A stretch of 64,000 bases of DNA from 4572-13 sp964594065 (GTDB lineage: Bacteria; Planctomycetota; Phycisphaerae; Sedimentisphaerales; Anaerohalosphaeraceae): positions 54,748-118,747 of the forward strand of contig CAZQKX010000003.1 in NCBI GenBank assembly GCA_964594065.1, written 5' to 3'. This document shows, in pieces, positions 25,113 through 33,680 of this stretch. The stretch's first letter is position 1. Each line of letters begins with the position of its first letter. The position numbers and the translations under genes were made by a program. Under the pieces are notes generated by a model. That model did not search any database. It had not been told where the DNA came from and worked only from the letters and a program-made list of their open reading frames with translations.

Positions 25113-25140
25113 TAAAGAATACGAAGCGAGGAATAATAGG

Positions 25141-26406
25141 ATGTTAAAAAGTGCAATATCGCAATACCTATTGATGGTTTTGTTCCTGCCCCTCTATGCA
25201 TGGGCTCAATATGACCCGAACCACTTCGATCCTGACAATGCCGCACACTGGTACCGAAAAGCATTCGAACTCTATGAAGAACCGAATGGTTTTGACTTGG
25301 ACGAATATATTCACTACGAAAAAGAACTGATGCCTGAAGTGGAACGATATCTTGTAAGCCAAAAAGCGGTCATTGACCTAATCACCAAAGCCACTCAAAT
25401 TGAACACTGTAACTGGGAATTTGATCCCCTTGCAAATGGCGTATACACTCCGAATCCTTATTTAACCGATGTCAAAAATATCGCCATCCTACTTATCGCT
25501 AATTCACATCATAAAGAAATGAAAGAGCAGTGTCGAAACATTCAAAACCAATTTGAACCCGTTCTTCAGCTTTCTTCCCATGTCGACTCAGAAGTCTTGA
25601 TTAATCATCTAGTCTCTTTGGCCATACGATCAATGGCCTATGAAGCAATCCGTGAGTATTTAAATCGTCACTCCAATTTGCAACTCGTAGATCTCTATCG
25701 AGCGAAATCCTTCATTAACAATGAATCAAAGCACCAGAAGCTCTCATACAAAGACACCTTAATGGGTGACATCCAAACAACCACAAAAATTTTGACAAAC
25801 TACAAGGCATACATATACACAGATCAGTTTTGGACCGAGCAACTTGGTATTCCCGTTAAAAAACTTAGCGGTGATTTCTACAAACGTAACCTTGAATTTT
25901 ACAGAGATTACAAACTTAAAATTCAAAGCTATCTTGACCTGCCTTATCCTCAGGCAACTCAAAAGATCGACGAGCTTGGAAAATCTCTTCATGAAAAATC
26001 AAGAAACTATTTTGCTAAACACATTGATATCCTCGAAAAAGAGGCAAATAGTCTTACTGGCCGGAAGCTGCTGACAGAGATTGATGTCAAACACATCGAA
26101 AAGTGTGATTTTTTCTACACCGTGATTGCTACCACAGGCTCCTCGACGATGCTTTCTATCGAAACAAGGGTTCAGACAAAGCTGAATGCCTTACAAAGTG
26201 GAATAGAACTCCTCATTCAATATCGAACAACTAAAAAAATCCCAGAAAGATTGCCCTTCAACAGCCCCAAAGATTTATTTTCGGACAAACCGTTTCTGAT
26301 TATCAAAACCAAAAATGGCTTTAAACTGAAATGCCAGAGAGAAAATTTAAACGACAACAAAATCCATGAATACGAATTTGCGCTGTCGAAGGACACATTA
26401 CAATAA
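25141..26406 (+). CDS. Secreted Planctomycete-type protein of unknown function, paralogue of 14886-16043
   Basis: A 421-residue protein with signal peptide (MLKSAISQYLLMVLFLPLYAWA) and a helical body. It shares with the protein at 14886 the DPDNAAHWYRKAF start, the IEHCNWEFDP segment, and the PKDLFSDKPFLIIKTKNGFKLKC C-terminal block. The start at 25141 removes 19 residues encoded by an upstream hairpin repeat. AT-richer than its neighbours. It stands alone after the GH29 gene; function unknown. Confidence 0.7.
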   Translation: MLKSAISQYLLMVLFLPLYAWAQYDPNHFDPDNAAHWYRKAFELYEEPNGFDLDEYIHYEKELMPEVERYLVSQKAVIDLITKATQIEHCNWEFDPLANGVYTPNPYLTDVKNIAILLIANSHHKEMKEQCRNIQNQFEPVLQLSSHVDSEVLINHLVSLAIRSMAYEAIREYLNRHSNLQLVDLYRAKSFINNESKHQKLSYKDTLMGDIQTTTKILTNYKAYIYTDQFWTEQLGIPVKKLSGDFYKRNLEFYRDYKLKIQSYLDLPYPQATQKIDELGKSLHEKSRNYFAKHIDILEKEANSLTGRKLLTEIDVKHIEKCDFFYTVIATTGSSTMLSIETRVQTKLNALQSGIELLIQYRTTKKIPERLPFNSPKDLFSDKPFLIIKTKNGFKLKCQRENLNDNKIHEYEFALSKDTLQ

Positions 26407-26588
26407 AGCACCATAATGCAGTAAAATATTCACCAATAGTGAAAAACACTGACTTGCAAAATAGTAGTAAATGCTGATTTTTTGTAATTTTAGAAATTTT
26501 TTGTCATATTTTTGATTTTGTGGCGTCTACCTTAAAGGAGATCATTATTTCCATGATCAGAACGCTCGAATAACAGCAGGTAAATAAA

Positions 26589-26750
26589 ATGCGAATATCC
26601 GAGAAAACAAAAAAAACGCCGACAAAAAAACCGTTCCTGTTCGTTGAAAGCAAAGGCGGATTGAAGTTGAAATGTCAGTGTGAGGATTTATCACCTAACA
26701 AAAACCATGAATCTGATCTTGTGTTGTCAAAGGACATCCCACAAAAGTAA
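26589..26750 (+). pseudogene. Remnant C-terminal copy of the 25141-type gene
   Basis: A 53-codon open frame whose product KPFLFVESKGGLKLKCQCEDL..KNHE..LVLSKDIPQ matches the last 40 residues of the protein at 25141 (KPFLIIKTKNGFKLKCQRENL..KIHE..FALSKDTLQ). Everything upstream is missing, and no signal peptide or ribosome site is seen. It is best read as the tail of a deleted tandem duplicate. The segment between the two genes (26407-26588) is AT-rich without a gene. Confidence 0.8.
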
Positions 26751-26762
26751 CGACTTTGTGTC

Positions 26763-27746
26763 CTATCTTGATGATGACGATTTGGGCTTTTGTTTTTGGG
26801 TTTCTTTTCGTTCTTCTTTGGGTCTTGTTTTCCAGCGTCGATGCAGCCACCAATATTGTGTTGGGTCTTTTCGGATGAGTTTTTCCAATTCGGCGTTGTA
26901 TTCCTGCGTAACCCATTTCAGCGGGTCATCTTTATCTTCCCATTCGTGCGGATCGATAATCCGGCCGATCTCGATCTCGAAACGGTATTCATTACCCACC
27001 CGTCGACATGCCGCCACGGCGATCGGCAGGTTATACTGAATCGCCAAAAGGCCAATGCTTTTGTATGAGCTGGCCGCCCGCCCGAAGAAATCAACGAACA
27101 CCCCTTTGCGCCCGGCGTCCTGATCGGAAATAAAGCACAATGTTGAACCGTCTTCGATCAGTTGGACCATCTGGTCGGCGGCCCCCTTTTTGTCGACGAT
27201 CTTTTGACCCTTCGCCTGGCGGATGCCGTAGAGATATTTATTGATGTACGGATTATCCAGCGGGCGAGCCACGCTGTAGACGTTATAGAAAAACAGTCCC
27301 AGCAGATAGCCCATGATCTCGAAGTTGCCGTAATGGCCCGTCAGCATTAAGAGGCCCTTGTTTTCCTTGGACATCCACTTGGCCCGCTCGATATTGATCG
27401 AGGTGATGTAGTCGCTCCAGTTTTCTTTTTTCAGCAGCCGGGGCGTAAACAGAATATCCATGACCAGCATCACAAGCTGCTGAAAACTGCGCAGACCCGT
27501 TGCCTCGATCCACGCATCGTCTTTTTCAGGAAAAGCGGCCCGCAGGTTATTTAAGGCCCGGATCCGCCCGCGTTCGTAATGTTTCCACATCTTCGATCCC
27601 AGAAAACAAGCAAACCGCAGGTTCCAGCGTATCGGAAACAGGGATAAAATGAACAGCACAACCCGCATCGCAGCATATCCCAGCCAGTCCAACACCGGAT
27701 TTCGCTGTTTTTTCTTCTTTTTCTTATCTTTTTTCGAAACTGCCAT
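26763..27746 (-). CDS. Lipid A biosynthesis acyltransferase-like protein (LpxL/HtrB family)
   Basis: A 327-residue inner-membrane acyltransferase. After a Lys-rich start and a membrane helix (about 19-37) come the family features: catalytic H-x4-E in TGHYGNFE (about residue 137), ARPLDNPYINKYLYGIR, and DQDAGRKGVFVDFFGR (about 213). Family members move a fatty acid from acyl-ACP to lipid A precursors, supporting an LPS-type outer membrane. The C-terminal tail is Lys/Ser-rich. It is divergent from sppA with its own promoter. Confidence 0.85.
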   Translation of the reverse strand: MAVSKKDKKKKKKQRNPVLDWLGYAAMRVVLFILSLFPIRWNLRFACFLGSKMWKHYERGRIRALNNLRAAFPEKDDAWIEATGLRSFQQLVMLVMDILFTPRLLKKENWSDYITSINIERAKWMSKENKGLLMLTGHYGNFEIMGYLLGLFFYNVYSVARPLDNPYINKYLYGIRQAKGQKIVDKKGAADQMVQLIEDGSTLCFISDQDAGRKGVFVDFFGRAASSYKSIGLLAIQYNLPIAVAACRRVGNEYRFEIEIGRIIDPHEWEDKDDPLKWVTQEYNAELEKLIRKDPTQYWWLHRRWKTRPKEERKETQKQKPKSSSSR

Positions 27747-27778
27747 AAATTTCAACCGTCTATTAATTAAAAGGCCTT

Positions 27779-27806
27779 ATTATGAACAGAACGAGACAAT
27801 TGTCAA
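27779..27806 (-). promoter_or_regulatory. Promoter of the LpxL-like gene
   Basis: On the minus strand TTGACA (27801-27806), 16-bp spacer, CATAAT (27779-27784). Its -35 box is 7 bp from that of the divergent sppA promoter. Confidence 0.6.
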
Positions 27807-27813
27807 GCTCTGG

Positions 27814-27842
27814 TTGACAGCAACGGGCAATGTACCTATAAT
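27814..27842 (+). promoter_or_regulatory. Consensus sigma-70 promoter of sppA
   Basis: TTGACA (27814-27819), 17-bp spacer and TATAAT (27837-27842), both boxes perfect, 43 bp before the GTG start. Confidence 0.88.
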
Positions 27843-27885
27843 CCGGATAATACTAAGCTATCATCTATATCGAAAGGATTTTACC

Positions 27886-28965
27886 GTGGACGACTTTACG
27901 CAAGACCCAAACGAACACCAGAATGAGCCAACGTCCAATATCCCGGACTTTACCGCCCCCGTGTATGAGCCCTATCCGAAGAAGAAAAAGGGTTCCGGTT
28001 GGAAGATCTTCTGGGGGATCGTGATTGTCTTATCGATACTGGCCAACGGGATCATGTTCATCGGCATCATTGGGATGGCCGCTGTCATGTCCGCCGGTGG
28101 TGGCGGAGGCGGCAGCTTCCGTAATGATGGTATTGAAGAAAAGGTTTTGGTTGATGGTTCGCATCGTCAAAAGATCGCAGTCGTTAATTTGGTCGGCATC
28201 ATTGATGGGCAAATGAGCGATTGGGTCCGCCGTCAGGTCGAGCATGCCGAAAGTGACAAAAGCGTGAAAGGTGTGATCCTCCGTATTAACAGTCCCGGCG
28301 GCGGTGTTTCAGCCAGTGACCAGATTCATTACTACATCAGCCAGTTCAAAGAAAAAACCAATAAACCGGTCCTTGGATTCATGCAGTCAGTGGCCGCCTC
28401 CGGCGGATATTATTCCGCCGTCGCCTGTGACGAAATCATGTCCGAGCCGACCACGATCACCGGGTCCATTGGCGTCATCATGAACTACCTGGTCGTCAAG
28501 GAACTGTTGGAAGAAAAGCTCGGCATTAATCCGATCACGATCAAAAGCGGAAAACGCAAAGACTGGCCCAGCATGTTCCATGAACCTTCCGATGAACAAA
28601 AGGACTATCTTAATGAAACGATCGTTATCCCCGCATATGACCGATTTGTGAATCTGGTCGATGAGGGCCGGACGAACCTGGCTGAATACCAAGTGCGCGA
28701 GTTGGCCGATGGCAGTATTTTTACCGCTCCGGAAGCTATGAAGAAGGGATTGATCGACGAGATCGGCTACTTCGACAGTGCCGTTGACAAGGCTCAAAGC
28801 ATGGCCGGTATTTCCAATGCTCAGGTTATCGAGTACAGAGAGATCTTCTCGTTCTGGACCATGATGGGGGCGCAAAGCAAAAATCCAACGATCAACATCG
28901 AAAGCGAACTGCTGGACAAACTCGCTGCCCCAAGACTGCTCTATCTGTGGGACGGAAGGAAGTAA
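27886..28965 (+). CDS. sppA: Signal peptide peptidase SppA
   Basis: A 359-residue membrane-bound serine protease of the S49 family, which degrades cleaved signal peptides. A cytoplasmic tail and membrane helix (about 38-70) precede the protease domain: INSPGGGVSASDQI (about 134), nucleophile Ser in QSVAASGGYYSA (about 172), and the Lys of the SGKRKDWPS segment (about 225). This is the short, single-domain type. The start is a GTG at 27886 with AAAGGA ahead and a consensus promoter; longer frames read into the promoter. Confidence 0.92.
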   Translation: MDDFTQDPNEHQNEPTSNIPDFTAPVYEPYPKKKKGSGWKIFWGIVIVLSILANGIMFIGIIGMAAVMSAGGGGGGSFRNDGIEEKVLVDGSHRQKIAVVNLVGIIDGQMSDWVRRQVEHAESDKSVKGVILRINSPGGGVSASDQIHYYISQFKEKTNKPVLGFMQSVAASGGYYSAVACDEIMSEPTTITGSIGVIMNYLVVKELLEEKLGINPITIKSGKRKDWPSMFHEPSDEQKDYLNETIVIPAYDRFVNLVDEGRTNLAEYQVRELADGSIFTAPEAMKKGLIDEIGYFDSAVDKAQSMAGISNAQVIEYREIFSFWTMMGAQSKNPTINIESELLDKLAAPRLLYLWDGRK

Positions 28966-29015
28966 GAGGTCGTAATTTATACAACATCATTTTCGTCAAT
29001 AAGCGGTAGTGGTGA

Positions 29016-29786
29016 CTACTTAAGCTCTTTCAGTGGCATCTCGATCTCATCGGGATGCCATTTTAATTTTTGAATATTGTCAGCCGGCACAAATTCGGTA
29101 TGCCCATCACCAAATAATACACAGACTCCCTCTCCGTTATGATAGTCCGTTGTTATGTCCTGGGGCCCACCAACCTGATTCCAGCAATCTCGAAAAACCT
29201 TGTAATCTTTGCTATTATCCCACTCTTTCGCAAAAGGTCTTAACAAGATACTGGTATTTCGCTCTTGTTCAATGCCTAAACCAGTTTCGAATAATAGTAC
29301 TACATCCCGTGGAATATCTTCATACTTTACATTCACAACATTCTCGTTCATGGCATAAGCACTCTCACCTACTTTAAGATCACCCATAATAAATGGATTC
29401 GGCTCTTGATCATAAAATCCCTTAAGCAAATCACACCATTGTTGAGAAGTGGGAAGTCTGTCATCATACTCACTTGCGTAAAGAGAAAACGCTATTGAGA
29501 GAACATGATAATTGACTTGGGTCCTTATCCCTGAAGGGATATGTGGCTTATCGAGAAATAAGCCAACTGACATTAAAAGAAATAAAAATGCTCCAACAAT
29601 GGCCAAAATACTTGCTTTCCGATAACGTTTTTTGTGCAAATGAAGCTGACGAATACCAACAGCAAGAAAAATAATAGCTGGTATCAATGGAATCCAAAAT
29701 ATATGTCGAGAAGTTCCCGCTACATAGCCCAGATGTATGTAGGGTTGATGTGTAACGGTTTTTGTACTCTGGCCGAGGATTTCCAT
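29016..29786 (-). CDS. Membrane protein with N-terminal PYIHLGY motif and H-X9-DG-like C-terminus
   Basis: A 256-residue protein. The N-terminal tail (about 1-28) carries QSTKTVTHQ then PYIHLGYVAGTS, two membrane helices follow (about 30-48 and 58-78), then a soluble domain with YHVLSIAFSLYASEYDDRLP and a C-terminal HNGEGVCVLFGDGHTEFVPA segment like the H-X9-DG tail of planctomycete DUF1559/pseudopilin-type proteins. The PYIHLGY tail is shared with the next upstream gene, which follows a radical SAM gene. The shared tail may be an enzyme recognition or modification site. Confidence 0.65.
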   Translation of the reverse strand: MEILGQSTKTVTHQPYIHLGYVAGTSRHIFWIPLIPAIIFLAVGIRQLHLHKKRYRKASILAIVGAFLFLLMSVGLFLDKPHIPSGIRTQVNYHVLSIAFSLYASEYDDRLPTSQQWCDLLKGFYDQEPNPFIMGDLKVGESAYAMNENVVNVKYEDIPRDVVLLFETGLGIEQERNTSILLRPFAKEWDNSKDYKVFRDCWNQVGGPQDITTDYHNGEGVCVLFGDGHTEFVPADNIQKLKWHPDEIEMPLKELK

Positions 29787-29820
29787 GTCGAGATTCTATC
29801 CGTGTTTTCCTGTGTTCCTG

Positions 29821-29855
29821 TATACTTGTATACTTACATACTTGTATACTTAATT
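29821..29855 (+). repeat. GTATAC-rich repeat, third copy
   Basis: TATACTTG/TATACTTACATAC units as at 8598 and 9031. It lies between the two PYIHLGY genes and its end forms the last codons of the gene at 29850. Confidence 0.7.
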
Positions 29856-30158
29856 AAACATCCACAAAAAACAGTATGCAAAAACAATGACAAGAATCAA
29901 CAGGAAAGACAGGAGCAGTCCCAGAATTTTGAAGACGCCGAATTTCCTGAACAATCCCGCAACCCCGCCGATCAGCCAGCCGTAATTAAGCTTTAAAACA
30001 ATCAGATAGGCCAGCATGAAAAAAAACGCACCCGGAGCTAAAAAGTCGAAATCCACAGACGGCATCGACCCGCCGGAACTGGCAGAAATATAGCCCAGGT
30101 GAATATAGGGAGGTCTCGATTCGGCCAGTGTCATCGAACTTTGAGCATGTACTTGCAT
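29850..30158 (-). CDS. Small membrane protein with N-terminal PYIHLGY motif
   Basis: A 102-residue protein: N-terminal tail with QSSMTLAESRP then PYIHLGYISASSGGS (about residues 17-31), then hydrophobic segments about 41-60 and 78-99. It begins 12 bp after the radical SAM stop, so the two are one unit. Apart from the first 30 residues it does not resemble the protein at 29016, yet those residues match closely. It could be a ribosomally made substrate of the radical SAM enzyme. No family recognised. Confidence 0.65.
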   Translation of the reverse strand: MQVHAQSSMTLAESRPPYIHLGYISASSGGSMPSVDFDFLAPGAFFFMLAYLIVLKLNYGWLIGGVAGLFRKFGVFKILGLLLSFLLILVIVFAYCFLWMFN

Positions 30159-30170
30159 TCGTATACTCCT

Positions 30171-31571
30171 TTAGCCCATTTGTTCATATGTCTTTATGAT
30201 ATCCGGATTTTCCGCAAGAATCCAGAAAATTTCAAGAATCGTCTTTCGCAAGTCCCCACAATGGATGCTTTGAGCCTTTAAATCACCGGTATTGACCACA
30301 GTTTCGCCCCGGCAGCCGCCCAGACACCAGTATTTCACCGGGCAATCGTTGCAGGGTCTACCTGTATTATGGACGCTCACGCAGGTGCGAACGTTACTCA
30401 GGATTTTATGATTTTCCCATATTTTCTCGAAATGGAAGTTTTTTTCTCGGATATTGCCGAACGCATACGCTTTTTGGTTCAGATTCAGGCACGGATACAA
30501 TGTCCCGTCAGCATCCAGCAGTAATGTCTGCGAACCGGTGCCGCAGGAACTTCGTCGGGCCGAATAGCGACAGGTGTTTGCCAGTATCGACAGGCAATCA
30601 CGTCCGAGGAGATCTCGGTACTCCGGAGTGTCTTTGAGCAGTTGATAGGCCGCAGTAACGATCTTAAAATGCGGCACCATTTCCATCCGGCCGGTTTTTG
30701 CACCGCCCATCATTTTCAATGGAATGAAACGGGCTTCCGAAACACCCCATTCGATCGCCAAATCCAGAAAGTACTTGAGCGAGTCAAAGTTGCACCGCGT
30801 GCAGACCATGCTTAAAATCGTGTGGACACCATGACGTTTCAGGATATCGACACCCTTGCGGACCTTCTCAAACGACCCCTGCCCTCGCAGTGGATCGTTC
30901 ATTTCGGCATTCAGACCATCCAGTGAAACCTGCACCTCCAGACCGATCCGCTTGGCCTCTTTGGCAAATGCTTCATCGATCAACGTCCCGTTGGTGGAGA
31001 TGAGAGGATTCATTTTTTGTTTACGCACGTACTCGCAGACCTCAATGAGTTTGGCCGGATACAGCAGCGGTTCGCCGCCCAATACGGTCAATGTCGCCCG
31101 TTTGGAAATAAACGGCTTTGCGTTTTTTAGAAAATCGATCACTTCTCCGGCAGAAAGCTCATCGTTCGTTGAATCGTTCAGGGTCTCCAGATAGTAGCAA
31201 TACACACACCGCAGATTGCACTTATGCGTCAGGTTCCATGCCACGTTCTCAATCGGCAACGGCTTTGTTGAGACTTCAGATTGCAACACGTTTCGGGCCT
31301 GATCCGGAGAATGTAATATTCCCTTCGAAGACAATTGGCGAACAAGACTTGTCAACGCCTTTCGATGTGGTTTTAGATAAGTATGATTTGAAAAAAGTTC
31401 TGAAAAGCTGCGGGGCTGCTCAAACAAGAAAACAAATGCCTTCATTTCGTCATCGACGACCATCCAATGCGGGATATCCCGCCAGACGAGCAAGACCTGT
31501 TCGTCTCGATGCTCGATATAATCCGGCCGCTGCAGAATCAGCGGTTTTCTTTCAATGTCCCGTCCAAACAT
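30171..31571 (-). CDS. Radical SAM/SPASM peptide maturase-like enzyme
   Basis: A 466-residue enzyme. The N-terminal 95 residues look like a PqqD-type peptide-recognition domain (VLLVWRDIP, FVFLFEQPRSFSELF, LVRQLSSKGIL). The radical SAM core has the cluster motif CNLRCVYC (Cys 118, 122, 125) and LGGEPLL (about 165). The SPASM region has at least nine Cys (326, 334, 343, 361, 397, 407, 410, 416, 420, then 438) for further iron-sulfur clusters. Enzymes of this layout cross-link or otherwise modify peptides, or mature sulfatases; the anSME fit is weaker because no sulfatase is nearby. Two genes with a shared peptide motif follow. Confidence 0.88.
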   Translation of the reverse strand: MFGRDIERKPLILQRPDYIEHRDEQVLLVWRDIPHWMVVDDEMKAFVFLFEQPRSFSELFSNHTYLKPHRKALTSLVRQLSSKGILHSPDQARNVLQSEVSTKPLPIENVAWNLTHKCNLRCVYCYYLETLNDSTNDELSAGEVIDFLKNAKPFISKRATLTVLGGEPLLYPAKLIEVCEYVRKQKMNPLISTNGTLIDEAFAKEAKRIGLEVQVSLDGLNAEMNDPLRGQGSFEKVRKGVDILKRHGVHTILSMVCTRCNFDSLKYFLDLAIEWGVSEARFIPLKMMGGAKTGRMEMVPHFKIVTAAYQLLKDTPEYRDLLGRDCLSILANTCRYSARRSSCGTGSQTLLLDADGTLYPCLNLNQKAYAFGNIREKNFHFEKIWENHKILSNVRTCVSVHNTGRPCNDCPVKYWCLGGCRGETVVNTGDLKAQSIHCGDLRKTILEIFWILAENPDIIKTYEQMG

Positions 31572-31628
31572 CCTTCTGAGCCCCCAAAATCATCTCCGTT
31601 TATGACGTCACCAAAGCGCTTTTGTTTT

Positions 31629-32687
31629 TTACTCTATCAGAACAATTCCGTTCTTGACCGAAAGCCGGTCCTCCGCAAATAACCGGATCGCTTCGGGATA
31701 GGCCAAGCATTCCTGTTCGAATACGCGCCCGGCCAGTGTATCCGCATCGTCATCGCTTTTCACTTCACAGGTTCGCTGGACAATGATCGGCCCGGCGTCA
31801 TACTCGTTCGTGCAAAAATGCACCGTGCAACCCGAGACCTTGCAGCCGGCCGCCAAAACCGCCTCATGAACATGATGCCCCCACATGCCTTGACCTCCGA
31901 AACTAGGCAACAACGCCGGATGAATATTCATCACCCGGTTTTCATATTGCTTCGGGATTTGCCAAAGACACAACCATCCCGCCTGAACAACCATATCAAC
32001 CTTTGCCTCGTCCAGATACTTTTCAAGGGTATTACTGAATTCTTCAATGCCGGCATAATCTTTTTTGCGAACAACGACCGGTTCCAGCCCGATGGTTTTT
32101 GCGCGATTGATACCTTTGACGGTCGAAAGCGAACTGATCACCAGAACGATCTCAGCATTAAGCCGGCCGGTATTGATCTCCTGCTGGATATTGGTCATGG
32201 TTCGCCCTCCACCGCTGAGCAGGATACCCAGGCGAAGCTTTTTGCCCGTTGGCTGAGGCTGAGTGGACCCAAATTCGACATCTGCTTGTTTATCCATCGC
32301 CTGGTTGGCCAGGCCATCTGCTTCTTTGTTCTGCTCGCGCGGAATATGGATCGCCTGCCACGATGAAAATGATGCCAAAATTTCCATACAATCTTCATAG
32401 ATGCCGCGCAGGTTATCGCTTTTGACTTTGTACTGGCCATTAAGTTGACGAACCAGCAATTGACTATCGCTGTAAAGCTTTACCGATGCTGCTTTTAAAG
32501 CCTGAGCGGTTTTGAGCGATTCCAGAACTGCGGTGTATTCGGCAATGTTATTTGTCGTGTGCCCGAGAAAGATGCCTTTTTCAAGAATCGGTTTGCCGCG
32601 GCTGTCATTAATGACAAATCCTGCACCGCCTGGGCCGGGATTGCCTCGGCTGCCTCCGTCCGTATAGATGATCACCTGTTTACTCAC
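31629..32687 (-). CDS. purN: RNase H-phosphoribosylglycinamide formyltransferase (PurN) fusion
   Basis: A 352-residue fusion. Residues about 1-135 are an RNase HI-like domain (IYTDGGSRGNPGPGGAGF, TTNNIAEYTAV, LYSDSQLLVRQLNG, PREQNKEADGLANQAMD: the acidic residues are kept). Residues about 148-345 are a PurN domain: LGILLSGGGRTMTNI phosphate loop, catalytic Asn-His in NIHPALLPSFGGQGMWG, and Asp in NEYDAGPIIVQ. PurN adds a formyl group to GAR in purine synthesis. The two activities have no obvious link. A frameshift is unlikely since both domains are in one open frame. Confidence 0.88.
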   Translation of the reverse strand: MSKQVIIYTDGGSRGNPGPGGAGFVINDSRGKPILEKGIFLGHTTNNIAEYTAVLESLKTAQALKAASVKLYSDSQLLVRQLNGQYKVKSDNLRGIYEDCMEILASFSSWQAIHIPREQNKEADGLANQAMDKQADVEFGSTQPQPTGKKLRLGILLSGGGRTMTNIQQEINTGRLNAEIVLVISSLSTVKGINRAKTIGLEPVVVRKKDYAGIEEFSNTLEKYLDEAKVDMVVQAGWLCLWQIPKQYENRVMNIHPALLPSFGGQGMWGHHVHEAVLAAGCKVSGCTVHFCTNEYDAGPIIVQRTCEVKSDDDADTLAGRVFEQECLAYPEAIRLFAEDRLSVKNGIVLIE

Positions 32688-32723
32688 GTTGTCCTCTTCT
32701 ATTCATTCAAGTTACTCAATACA

Positions 32724-32759
32724 GAAAAAAAGCCGACGTATGCTTAATTCTTCGCCGGC
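32724..32759 (-). terminator. Rho-independent terminator after the zinc-ribbon gene
   Basis: On the minus strand GCCGGCG and CGTCGGC form a 7-bp stem (one wobble) followed by T7. Confidence 0.7.
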
Positions 32760-32777
32760 CGAACATTCAGTATATTC

Positions 32778-33509
32778 TCAGGATTCTTTGAGATACAATA
32801 TTCGTGTACAGTTTGAACAGCGAACAATCTCGTCATGGCTGCTGAGGACGTTGATCACTTCAGCGGGAACTCCCATGAAACACCCGCCGCAACTGTATGA
32901 GCCGGTATTATTCTCCCAGCCCTCCACCTCGGCCATCGCCTCGCCATCATACGTTTCCGCCACTCGCTCAAAAAAGGCTAATGCCTGCTTGTCCTTGATC
33001 TCCTTAGCCGCGACATCCCATTCAGTCTGAATCTCTTCGACTTCCTTTTCAAATCCAGCTGCCTTCGCCTGAGTTTCTGCGCGAACCTCTTCCAGTTTAA
33101 GTTTTTGTTCTTCGATTTGTTTTTTGAGCGCCGCACAGTCCGCTTCGTCGACTTCGACGTTCTTCATCAATTCCAACACCTGTGTTTCAAGCTTAGAGTC
33201 ATCAGCCTTAGCGGTGTTCAGCTCAGTTAAGAGCGCAGAGTATTCCTTGTTGGTACGTGCGAGATTTAAGTGACCACGGAGTTTTTCGATATGCTCATCC
33301 CGGCTCTTGAGCTCCAGTTCCAGGCGATCCACCTGAATCTTGGTTAGTTTGATTTCTTCCTGCTTTGCTTCAATCCCGCTTTGCAGCGTACGGAGTTGGT
33401 TTTCCTGAAATATAACGCTCCGTCGACATCGGGTCAATTTTGTCTTGACCGCACGGAGGCGATTTTCCACACGCTGTAATTTGATCAAACCATGTAGAAC
33501 CGGTCCCAT
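32778..33509 (-). CDS. Coiled-coil C4 zinc-ribbon protein (DUF164/CdsZ-like)
   Basis: A 243-residue protein: coiled coil from about residue 5 to 180 (heptad Leu with K/E), then a C4-type zinc ribbon with SCGGCFMGVP and RCSNCTRIL. This is the COG1579 layout found in many bacteria; chlamydial CdsZ is the best-known member and FlgZ-like proteins are flagellar/secretion chaperones. The role here is not known. It is monocistronic, divergent from the M20 peptidase gene. Confidence 0.85.
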   Translation of the reverse strand: MGPVLHGLIKLQRVENRLRAVKTKLTRCRRSVIFQENQLRTLQSGIEAKQEEIKLTKIQVDRLELELKSRDEHIEKLRGHLNLARTNKEYSALLTELNTAKADDSKLETQVLELMKNVEVDEADCAALKKQIEEQKLKLEEVRAETQAKAAGFEKEVEEIQTEWDVAAKEIKDKQALAFFERVAETYDGEAMAEVEGWENNTGSYSCGGCFMGVPAEVINVLSSHDEIVRCSNCTRILYLKES

Positions 33510-33680
33510 TCAATATCCTTTTTAACTTGTAATATTCCCCCAGCAACTGCACAAAAAACACATTATCACGTTTAAAAGATGTTCTGCAACAAAATTTTTT
33601 TGCATTTTCGCTATTTTTGCTCGTTATGGCACGCTCGGCACGCTAAAATTCGTTCTTTTATAGGAATTCGGGATTCAATC

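Noticed and set aside
30171..31571. Anaerobic sulfatase-maturating enzyme
   Set aside because: No sulfatase gene nearby, a PqqD-like N-terminal domain, and two small motif-sharing proteins in the operon favour a peptide-modifying role.
33630..33660. Possible sigma-54 promoter (TGGCACG-like) before the M20 peptidase gene
   Set aside because: The -12 element TTGC is not at the needed spacing; only the first half fits.
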